Program-made: the position numbers and the translations under genes
The notes under the pieces: generated by a model
What the model was told of the DNA's origin: nothing
Database searches by the model: none
Seen by the model: the letters and a program-made list of their open reading frames with translations, nothing else
Part shown: in pieces, positions 32,722 through 39,870 of the stretch
How the letters are laid out: each line of letters starts with the position of its first letter
How positions within the stretch are numbered: position 1 is the first letter of the stretch
Source: Herminiimonas arsenitoxidans
Lineage (GTDB): Bacteria > Pseudomonadota > Gammaproteobacteria > Burkholderiales > Burkholderiaceae_D
Assembly (NCBI RefSeq): GCF_900130075.1
Contig: NZ_LT671418.1
Coordinates: 1,922,001 to 1,986,000, forward strand
Direction of reading: 5' to 3'
DNA length: 64,000 nucleotides

Positions 32722-33864
32722 TTACTGACTCAAGCCACGCGCATCGATATTCCACAAGCATTCAACAACATCACCTCTGAATCCGACGTACTGCTGATAC
32801 AGATTTGCAGTCGGATCGCAGTGACCAGGAATCAGAAACAGGCGTTCACCCAGATAATCCCGTTCATTACCAGCCGCAATCTGCAAAATCCCATGCTCAT
32901 CATTGGCGGCCGTATATTTCAACTGATCGCCATATTCTCCCGGCCTGACCAAGGGCAAACCGGAATCCACCGCCACGCCTTTAAGGCCAACATCGCATAC
33001 GGCCAGCCCTGCTTTTGCGGTACTCATAATAGTAGATGCGATAAACAGGCTATGTGCCGGCTTCCATCCGCCTACCCAATCCTTGGAACCGTAGTCGCCA
33101 TCCATAAACACATAAGAGCCAGGCTGAATCTCGGTAAATACACCACTCGTCACGTCGAACTCGGCCGTCCCCGTGCCACCGCCTGTAACAACCGGGCAAG
33201 CGATCCCGCGCGCGGCAAGGAATTGCACATACTGCGCCGCCGCATCAGCCGCGACACTCGCCGCCGACCGACGCTGCTCCCAGCTAGCCACATGCTGAAT
33301 GCCGCCGTGATACGCCTGCAAACCACCAAAAGACAAACCTTGATAGCGCGCGATCCTGTCGACCAAGGCAGCCAGCGCATCATTACCTTTCACTCCGCAG
33401 CGCCCCTGACCTATATCCACTTCAGGAAAAACTGCGATAGAAACACCGGCCTGACTAACTGCTTTTCCCAGCGCATCCACTTGCGCCACATGATCCACAC
33501 ACACGCTTAAGCGCACGTAGCCTGCCAATTCAACGGCCATCGCCACCTTGTCCGCACCGACAAACTCATTACTAATATGTATGCTCTGCACGCCCTTCGC
33601 GACGAAAGGGTAAGCCTCGCTCATCTTTTGGCAGCAAATCCCGACTGCACCCAAAGCCAACTGCGCTTGGGCAATCGCGCTTGATTTATGTGCTTTGGCA
33701 TGCGGCCGCAATGCCACGCCATGCCGCTGCGTCAATTCCGCCATGCGTTGCGCATTCGCCTCAAACGCCTCCAGATCGAGCAAAAGCGCAGGCGTACTAA
33801 CGCGCGAGACCGGATCGCCGATACGGGCCATGACCGGCAACTTCAAATTTGCGACATCTTTCAT
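32722..33864 (-). CDS. DSD1-family PLP enzyme, D-threonine/3-hydroxyaspartate aldolase-like
   Basis: A 380-residue fold-type III PLP enzyme (alanine-racemase N-domain plus DSD1 domain). The N-terminus has STPALLLDLEAFEANAQRMAE, and RPHAKAHKS (about residues 53-61) holds the PLP lysine, probably Lys57. The metal site reads GHCDPT with His348 and Asp350; D-threonine aldolases use His-x-Asp, whereas D-serine dehydratases use His-x-Cys. This favours an aldolase that splits a beta-hydroxy amino acid into glycine plus an aldehyde or glyoxylate. It diverges from the second TTT operon, with a shared control region. Confidence 0.83.
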   Translation of the reverse strand: MKDVANLKLPVMARIGDPVSRVSTPALLLDLEAFEANAQRMAELTQRHGVALRPHAKAHKSSAIAQAQLALGAVGICCQKMSEAYPFVAKGVQSIHISNEFVGADKVAMAVELAGYVRLSVCVDHVAQVDALGKAVSQAGVSIAVFPEVDIGQGRCGVKGNDALAALVDRIARYQGLSFGGLQAYHGGIQHVASWEQRRSAASVAADAAAQYVQFLAARGIACPVVTGGGTGTAEFDVTSGVFTEIQPGSYVFMDGDYGSKDWVGGWKPAHSLFIASTIMSTAKAGLAVCDVGLKGVAVDSGLPLVRPGEYGDQLKYTAANDEHGILQIAAGNERDYLGERLFLIPGHCDPTANLYQQYVGFRGDVVECLWNIDARGLSQ

Positions 33865-34234
33865 GCTCACTCCGAAGTAATAAATAAGACGATATACAGG
33901 ACTTCTCGGCATCCCTAGACGCATCCGGAAGCAGCTACTTTGTACTCAAAATGCCATTTATACGAATTTCTTCGAAAAATTTCATGGCATCACGTATCCA
34001 GCAATTGACATTTTTTCTCAGATGTATATTGTATTCAATATTCTAAATGCACGGATCGCAAATTACAGCGACTCCATACTTTTGGGAAATTATTAGTTGG
34101 CAGAGATGAAAAAAGCGCGTCAGACGCATGCATTTCTACCGACAAACGAATTCAGGATGCGGGCAATGATGTGCGCGACTGATGCAGGAGATGGTCAAAA
34201 AAGGGTACGCAACCCACATATAGGAGACAGCATC
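33865..34234. promoter_or_regulatory. Divergent control region, DSD1 gene and second TTT operon
   Basis: No convincing gene lies here; an in-frame extension of tctC from 34097 lacks signal-peptide logic. It contains TTGACA (34005-34010) and TATTGT (34027-34032) with a 16-bp spacer on the plus strand, and the operator-like element 34028-34043. An imperfect AT-rich inverted repeat lies at 33964-33983 nearer the DSD1 gene. The tctC leader would be near 200 nt. Confidence 0.6.
34028..34043 (+). promoter_or_regulatory. Candidate GntR/FCD operator before the second tctC
   Basis: ATTGTATTCAATATTC contains the ATTG-n4-CAAT dyad and overlaps the proposed -10 box. It matches 38459-38474 at 14 of 16 positions. 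GntR regulators with FCD domains often bind TTGTATACAA-like sites. Confidence 0.65.
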
Positions 34235-35239
34235 ATGCAGAAAAAACTTATCCGCCAACCGATGAAAATCGGCCTCTTCCTCACCACGATGTGCTGCGCA
34301 TTAAGTGCATCAGCCTGGGAACCAACCAAACCGGTTGAGCTGGTCGTACCGTTCAGCGCAGGTGGCGCATCAGATCAGATGGCACGCTCGATTCAAGGCA
34401 TCATCACCAAGCACAATCTGATGAAGCAACCGATCATCGTGCAAAACAAGGCCGGCGCCAGCGGCGCGGAAGGCTTGCTGGATCTGAAAGCAGCCAAAGG
34501 CGACCCAAACAAAATTATCGTCGCATCCTCATCGATATACACCACACCACTCGCTACCAACCTGCCATTCAACTGGCGCGATCTGACACCGATCGCCATG
34601 GTTGCGCAAGATGCATTTGTACTGTGGACCAATACTCAGGCTGGCTACAAAACACCAATGGCTTATATTGACGACGTCAAGAAAAAGCCAGAAACATTCA
34701 AGATGGGCGGCACCAGCTCCAAGCGCGAAGATCACATGATTACGATGATGATCGAAAAGCAAACTGGCGCGAAATTCCTCTACATTCCGTATAAAGGCGG
34801 CGGCGAAGCAGCTACTCAACTCTCCGGTAATCACATCAATTCCGACACTAACAATCCATCTGAATCCGTTTCACAATGGCGCGCCGGTGAACATCAGGCT
34901 TTGTGCGTGTTCTCGCCTAAACGCATTGCATACACCGCTAAAGTAACTGCCACACAAGCCTGGTCCGACATCCCTACCTGCAAGGAAAAGGGACTGAATG
35001 TCAGCTATGAAATGCTGCGCATTTTCATGATGCCAGGCGGTGTCAAACCAGAACAGACACAGTTCTACGTGGACCTGTTTAAAAAAGTGATGGAAACACC
35101 TGAGTGGAAAACATATCTCGAAAAGAATGCGCTGAAAGGCGAATTCATGACGGGTGCTCCGCTGGAAGCGTTCCTGATGAAAGATGAACAGTTGCACCGT
35201 GAAATCATGAAAGAGGCTGGCTTCATCGTCTCCAAGTAA
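34235..35239 (+). CDS. Second Bug-family periplasmic binding protein, TctC type
   Basis: A 334-residue binding protein starting at MQKKLIRQPMK, with TAGGAG eight bases upstream and a signal peptide ending near ALSASAW. The Bug pattern is present but divergent: KPVELVVPFSAGGASDQMARSIQ, VQNKAGASGAEGLLDLKA, and YIPYKGGGEAATQLSG in place of the usual TGPAM motif. This places it in a subgroup distinct from tctC at 7432. It is first in a tctC-tctB-tctA operon placed between a beta-hydroxy amino acid enzyme and an aminotransferase, so the ligand may be a hydroxylated or amino dicarboxylate. That is inference. Confidence 0.93.
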   Translation: MQKKLIRQPMKIGLFLTTMCCALSASAWEPTKPVELVVPFSAGGASDQMARSIQGIITKHNLMKQPIIVQNKAGASGAEGLLDLKAAKGDPNKIIVASSSIYTTPLATNLPFNWRDLTPIAMVAQDAFVLWTNTQAGYKTPMAYIDDVKKKPETFKMGGTSSKREDHMITMMIEKQTGAKFLYIPYKGGGEAATQLSGNHINSDTNNPSESVSQWRAGEHQALCVFSPKRIAYTAKVTATQAWSDIPTCKEKGLNVSYEMLRIFMMPGGVKPEQTQFYVDLFKKVMETPEWKTYLEKNALKGEFMTGAPLEAFLMKDEQLHREIMKEAGFIVSK

Positions 35240-35316
35240 TCCTCACATCATCACCCTGATTCAATGACCGACATGCGTATGCCACGGTCATTGAATCACT
35301 TCACGGACAAGCGAAT

Positions 35317-35838
35317 ATGAATCCTTCAGAACCTCACGCAGAAGAAGAGAGAGAACACTCTCGCGCAGTCATCACCATCCGTAGCGCCGAAATCATCGTC
35401 GCGATTGCGCTCGGTCTGGTATCCCTCCTTACTATCTGGAGCAATTACCAACTCGGCGCAGGCTGGGGTCCTTACGGCCCCGAAGCCGGTTATTTCCCAC
35501 TCAGATTAGGTGTAGTGATCCTGCTCGCCAGTTGCCTCGTATTAGTCCATGCGATACGCGATAACGATCAAACGCCCTTCCTTGAAATCGCACAAGCACG
35601 TCTGGTTGCAGTCATTCTGCTGCCTTTAATCGTGTTCGTTTTTACCATTGCATATCTGGGCATTTACGTCGCATCGATCATCTTCATCGCAGCATTCATG
35701 TTTTTCCTCGGCAAGTTCACTTGGTGGAAGTCGGCCAGCGTGTCGATCATCGTCATGCTCGTGTTCTTTTTTGTTTTCGAAATTCAATTCAAGGTGCCGC
35801 TGCCTAAGGGTCCTCTTGAAAACTGGTTAGGCTTCTAA
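35317..35838 (+). CDS. TTT transporter small membrane subunit, TctB family
   Basis: A 173-residue protein with four hydrophobic helices after a polar, acidic N-terminus (NPSEPHAEEEREHS). The family GWGPYGPEAGYFPLRLGVVIL segment follows the first helix. It lies 77 bp after the binding-protein gene and 9 bp before tctA, so it is part of the second TTT operon. Confidence 0.9.
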   Translation: MNPSEPHAEEEREHSRAVITIRSAEIIVAIALGLVSLLTIWSNYQLGAGWGPYGPEAGYFPLRLGVVILLASCLVLVHAIRDNDQTPFLEIAQARLVAVILLPLIVFVFTIAYLGIYVASIIFIAAFMFFLGKFTWWKSASVSIIVMLVFFFVFEIQFKVPLPKGPLENWLGF

Positions 35839-35847
35839 GGAAAAAAC

Positions 35848-37356
35848 ATGGAAGAACTAAACTCATTAATGATCGGCTTCGGCCACGTTCTTGGCTGGCA
35901 CAACATTGCACTGATGTTCCTCGGCATTTTGCTGGGCATCGTAGTCGGCGTGCTGCCTGGTCTCGGTGGTCCGAATGGCGTTGCCATACTGTTGCCGCTC
36001 ACGTTCTCGATGAATCCGACCTCCGCCATCATTCTGCTGTCTTGCATCTATTGGGGCGCGTTGTTCGGTGGTGCGATCACATCTATCCTGTTCAACATTC
36101 CAGGTGAGGCATGGTCGGTGGCCACAACCTTCGATGGTTATCCGCTCGCGCAACAAGGCAAGGCGGGGCAGGCACTGACGTCCGCATTTACTGGCTCCTG
36201 TATCGGTGCATTGTTCGGCGTGATCGTGATTACCTTCCTGGCTCCAGTGGTCGCCAAGTTTGCATTGCGCTTTGGCCCGCCGGAATTTTTCGCTGTCTAC
36301 TTCCTGACCTTCTGCAGCTTTATCGGCATGGGCAAGGAACCGAAAGCGAAGATCATCATTTCGATGTGCGTCGGCTTTATGCTTGCAGCAGTCGGTATGG
36401 ATACCGTGTCCGGACAATTGCGTATGACCTACGATGTCCCTGATCTGTTGCGCGGATTCGATTTCCTCGTAGCCGTAATCGGTTTGTTCGGCGTCAGCGA
36501 AATTCTGATCACGATGGAAGAAGGCTTGGCATTCAAGGGCAAGAAGGCAGCGATTGATCTCAAGGTTGTTTTCAAGACCTGGGCGATGATGCCGAAATAC
36601 TGGATGACCTTGTTGCGTTCGTCGGTCATCGGTTGCTGGCTGGGCATTACACCAGGCGGCGCGGTAGCTGCATCCTTCATGGGATACGGCATGGCGAAGA
36701 AGTTGTCGCGTGATTCCGAGTCTTTCGGCAAAGGCAATATTGAAGGCGTACTGGCACCGGAAACAGCAGCACACGCTGCCGGCACCAGCGCACTACTGCC
36801 TATGCTCGCACTCGGCATTCCTGGTTCGGCTACAGCTGCGGTTCTGCTTGGCGGCTTGATGATCTGGGGCTTGCAACCAGGCCCTATGCTGTTCGTCGAA
36901 CAAAAGGAATTTGTCTGGAGCTTGATTGCCAGTATGTACCTCGGCAACATCGTCGGCTTGCTGGTCGTACTCAGCACAGTCCCGGTATTCGCTGCGATCT
37001 TGCGCATTCCGTTTTCGATCATTGCGCCAGCCATCATGGTGATTTGTGCGATCGGTGCCTACACAGTACACGGCGCAGAATTCGACATCTGGTTGATGGT
37101 GATCTTCGGCGTGATTGGCTACATCTTCAAGAAATTGAATTACCCGTTAGCTCCGTTGGTTTTAGCCTTGGTGCTGGGTGATCGTGCAGAAGATGCCTTC
37201 CGTCAAACCATGGTTGGCTCCAAAGGCGCACTCGGCGTGTTCTGGGGCAGTGGTCTGGTTGGCACCGTGATGACGTTGGCAGTCATCGCATTGATCTGGC
37301 CTATCATCAGCAGCCTTATCGGTAACCTTCGTCAGAATCGTCAAAAACCTGCCTGA
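35848..37356 (+). CDS. TTT transporter large membrane subunit, TctA family
   Basis: A 502-residue permease with the duplicated TctA layout: GLGGPNGVAILLPLTF and GEAWSVATTFDGYPLAQQGKAG in the first half; GITPGGAVAASFMGYGMAKK, APETAAHAAGTSALLPML and LGIPGSATAAVLLGG in the second. Compared with the TctA at 5280, the pore motifs differ at many positions, suggesting a different substrate class. AAGGAA precedes the ATG. A 15-bp bidirectional terminator follows, 45 bp after the stop. Confidence 0.95.
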   Translation: MEELNSLMIGFGHVLGWHNIALMFLGILLGIVVGVLPGLGGPNGVAILLPLTFSMNPTSAIILLSCIYWGALFGGAITSILFNIPGEAWSVATTFDGYPLAQQGKAGQALTSAFTGSCIGALFGVIVITFLAPVVAKFALRFGPPEFFAVYFLTFCSFIGMGKEPKAKIIISMCVGFMLAAVGMDTVSGQLRMTYDVPDLLRGFDFLVAVIGLFGVSEILITMEEGLAFKGKKAAIDLKVVFKTWAMMPKYWMTLLRSSVIGCWLGITPGGAVAASFMGYGMAKKLSRDSESFGKGNIEGVLAPETAAHAAGTSALLPMLALGIPGSATAAVLLGGLMIWGLQPGPMLFVEQKEFVWSLIASMYLGNIVGLLVVLSTVPVFAAILRIPFSIIAPAIMVICAIGAYTVHGAEFDIWLMVIFGVIGYIFKKLNYPLAPLVLALVLGDRAEDAFRQTMVGSKGALGVFWGSGLVGTVMTLAVIALIWPIISSLIGNLRQNRQKPA

Positions 37357-37401
37357 CAAACGTGTAGCGGTGGAGAACAACGACTTTCCACTGCCCAACG
37401 T

Positions 37402-37437
37402 AAAAAAGCCTGAAGATTTCTCTTCAGGCTTTTTTTA
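37402..37437. terminator. Bidirectional Rho-independent terminator
   Basis: AAAAAAGCCTGAAGA (37402-37416) and TCTTCAGGCTTTTTT (37421-37435) form a 15-bp stem with loop TTTC and a T-run in both directions. It serves tctA on the plus strand and the gntR gene on the minus strand. Confidence 0.92.
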
Positions 37438-37485
37438 TTGCTGCAGATATTACGTAAGCAAATGAGCTGCGAATTACCTTAGCGC

Positions 37486-38211
37486 TCAATCTACCTTTGC
37501 AGCACGGCTGCTGGTGTCACGCAAATCTGCCATCACTGAGTCACGCTTGTCGAGCAAATGCTGGCGCAGAATAACTGCCAGTCGTTTGCCATCACGTGCT
37601 TCCAGCGCTTGTATCATTTCATCATGTTCACCGATGGCTCTATCCCACTTCTCTTCCTTGAAGTTGGACTTAAAGCGCAAGGCCAGCAAACGTCTGTTCA
37701 CTGATAGATAGATTTGTCGCAGCATCGAATTGCGCGCCGCTTCATTGATCTTGTTATGAATGGTTTGATTGCGGCTGTAATAACCAGGCAAATCGTTTTG
37801 TGCTCTGCATACCAGCATCGCTTGATGCAAGGCCTTGATATCAGCAATCTCGGCTGGTGAGATGCGCTCGGCTGCCAACTCGCCTGATAAGGCTTCCAGA
37901 CCGCTCATCATTTCAAACGCTTCCCAGACTTCGGTGTCATTCATCTTCGACACGAAAGCACCGCGATTCGGCACGATGTCGATCAAGCCTTCAGACGCCA
38001 GCACCTTCATCGCTTCACGTAGCGGCGTGCGCGAAATACCCAAGCGTTCGCACACTTCGCGCTCGTTCAACTTCATGCCCGGAGCCAACACGCCTTCAAT
38101 AATCAGTCGCTGCAAATGTTCCACCACCGCATCATGCAAGCGCTGACGCTCCATACGTGGCATGTCTGGACTGCTATTGTTGTTTTCACCAGCGATCAAT
38201 GTATTTTGCAT
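37486..38211 (-). CDS. GntR-family regulator with FCD domain
   Basis: A 241-residue regulator. The winged helix spans about residues 20-90 with GVLAPGMKLNEREVCERLGISRTPLREAMKVLASEGLIDIVPNRGAFV, followed by an all-helical FCD ligand-binding domain (residues 100-220). The FCD domain shows YSRNQTIHNKINEAARNSML and IGEHDEMIQALEARDG, where His and Asp residues usually hold a metal ion. It lies between, and convergent or divergent with, the TTT operon and the aminotransferase gene. Matching elements TTGTATnCAATATTC lie before both. It is most likely a repressor released by the catabolised compound. Confidence 0.92.
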   Translation of the reverse strand: MQNTLIAGENNNSSPDMPRMERQRLHDAVVEHLQRLIIEGVLAPGMKLNEREVCERLGISRTPLREAMKVLASEGLIDIVPNRGAFVSKMNDTEVWEAFEMMSGLEALSGELAAERISPAEIADIKALHQAMLVCRAQNDLPGYYSRNQTIHNKINEAARNSMLRQIYLSVNRRLLALRFKSNFKEEKWDRAIGEHDEMIQALEARDGKRLAVILRQHLLDKRDSVMADLRDTSSRAAKVD

Positions 38212-38458
38212 ACTAAGTCCGATTTAATTTAACCCTATTTTAATCTAATTGCCTGGTAAATGATGCAGCACACCATATGCCATTTCAGACATATCCCATA
38301 CGGCCGATTACATATATCTACTTAGTCACGCCACGCCAGTATTGCATTCCCAGCAACTTGCTGGATACACCTAAAAACGACATACAAACCGTCCGTATCA
38401 ATTCGCACATTGTTAGGCGCAAAAAGCTTTACTAATCAAAATCACTCTGCTAAAGTAT

Positions 38459-38474
38459 TTTGTATGCAATATTC
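38459..38474 (+). promoter_or_regulatory. Candidate GntR/FCD operator before the aminotransferase
   Basis: TTTGTATGCAATATTC contains TTG-n4-CAA and matches 34028-34043 at 14 of 16 positions. It lies 30 bp before the start codon in the 292-bp divergent gap with gntR. A weaker half-site (GTATGC in GTATGCAAAAT, minus strand) overlaps the gntR start near 38205-38215 and could serve autoregulation. Confidence 0.65.
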
Positions 38475-38503
38475 AATAATATGAAATTTCTTAGGAGACT
38501 GAA

Positions 38504-39721
38504 ATGCTGAAGCTCGACTTTCATCCGGCCGGCCGCCACATGTTGCAAATTCCTGGCCCGAGTCCTGTGCCGGATCGCATCCTGCGCGCAATGAGCTACC
38601 CGACCATCGATCACCGCGGCCCTGAGTTTGGCGCGCTGGGCTTGAAGGTCTTGTCCGGCATACAAAAGATTTTCAAAACGACGCAACCAGTCATCATTTA
38701 CCCAGCATCCGGTACCGGCGCATGGGAAGCAGCATTGAGCAACACCCTCAGCCCAGGCGACACCGTACTGATGTATGAAACAGGTCACTTCGCCACGCTG
38801 TGGAAAAAAATGGCAGAAGCACTCGGCATCAAACCTGAGTTCATCGGTTTGCCTGGCATCGAAGGCTGGCGTCGCGGCGTACAAGCTGATTTGATCGAAG
38901 CACGTCTGCGTGCCGATACCGGTCATGTCATCAAGGCAGTCTGCGTAGTCCATAACGAAACCTCCACCGGCGTTACCTCCAATATCGCTGCCGTACGTAA
39001 AGCGATGGACGCAGCCAATCACCCTGCATTGTTGTTAGTCGATACGATCTCCGGCCTCGCGGCAGCGGACTATCGCCATGACGAATGGGGCGTGGACGTC
39101 ACCGTATCCGGTTCGCAAAAAGGCTTGATGCTGCCACCTGGCATCAGCTTCAATGCCGTCTCGAAAAAAGCGATCGCTGCCAGCAAGAACGCCAAGTTGC
39201 CACGCGCATTCTGGGATTGGACTGACATCATCGAGATGAACAAAACCGGCTACTGGCCGTACACACCAAACACCAATCTGTTGTACGGCTTGCACGAAGC
39301 GCTCGACATGATCCTCACCGAAGGCTTGGACAATGTATTTGCCCGCCACGAACGCCTGGCTGCAGCTTGCCGCCTCGCCGTCAACGCCTGGGGTCTGGAA
39401 GTGCAATGCGCAGATTCGACCGTCTACTCGCCTATCCTGACCGGCGTCATGACACCAGAAGGCATAGACGCAGACATGGTGCGTAAAACCATTTACGAAC
39501 GTTTCAATATGTCGCTGGGCACCGGCCTCGGCAAGATGAAAGGCCGCATGTTCCGCATCGGTCACTTGGGCGAAGCAAACGATCTGAGCTTGATGGCGAC
39601 ATTGGCCGGTTGCGAAATGGGTCTGAAAATCGCCGGCATCAAACTCAAGGGCAGCGGCGTTGGTGCAGCGATGGAATTTTTGGCAGAACAAAAAATCCCG
39701 CCGTTGAAAATTGCAGCCTGA
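38504..39721 (+). CDS. Class V aminotransferase, serine/aspartate-glyoxylate type
   Basis: A 405-residue fold-type I PLP enzyme. The N-terminus HMLQIPGPSPVPDRILRAM and MSYPTIDHRGPEFG, the phosphate-binding YPASGTGAWEAAL, and the PLP lysine Lys206 in SGSQKGLMLPPGI are typical of serine-glyoxylate aminotransferases and the related aspartate-glyoxylate aminotransferase. The reaction would move an amino group between glycine/glyoxylate and another amino acid. TAGGAG precedes the ATG. Its neighbours, a DSD1-type aldolase and a carboxylate transporter, fit glyoxylate/glycine metabolism. The exact amino donor cannot be read. Confidence 0.88.
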   Translation: MLKLDFHPAGRHMLQIPGPSPVPDRILRAMSYPTIDHRGPEFGALGLKVLSGIQKIFKTTQPVIIYPASGTGAWEAALSNTLSPGDTVLMYETGHFATLWKKMAEALGIKPEFIGLPGIEGWRRGVQADLIEARLRADTGHVIKAVCVVHNETSTGVTSNIAAVRKAMDAANHPALLLVDTISGLAAADYRHDEWGVDVTVSGSQKGLMLPPGISFNAVSKKAIAASKNAKLPRAFWDWTDIIEMNKTGYWPYTPNTNLLYGLHEALDMILTEGLDNVFARHERLAAACRLAVNAWGLEVQCADSTVYSPILTGVMTPEGIDADMVRKTIYERFNMSLGTGLGKMKGRMFRIGHLGEANDLSLMATLAGCEMGLKIAGIKLKGSGVGAAMEFLAEQKIPPLKIAA

Positions 39722-39737
39722 TTTAAGACGATAAGAC

Positions 39738-39795
39738 TGCGACGAAAAAATCAACCTGCATGCTTGCGTAATAGCGAGCTGCAGGTTGTGTCGCA
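39738..39795. other. Large stem-loop between aminotransferase and oxidoreductase genes
   Basis: CAACCTGCA (39752-39760) pairs with TGCAGGTTG (39780-39788), with inner GCTTGC/GCGAGC pairing (one wobble) and an outer TGCGAC/GTCGCA. The stem is interrupted only by a bulged A-run. On the minus strand that run becomes T-rich after the hairpin, so it would terminate leftward rather than rightward transcripts. In the sense direction it may process or stabilise the mRNA. Confidence 0.6.
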
Positions 39796-39870
39796 CAATT
39801 TAAAGAGACGCACGCGACTGTGCAGCGCTGATTGAATGTGCTGTTTATTTCAGAAAAGGATGTCCTGGAA

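Noticed and set aside
34097..34234. Longer N-terminus for the second TctC starting at 34097
   Set aside because: It would place 46 polar residues before a good signal peptide; the ATG at 34235 has TAGGAG at the right distance.
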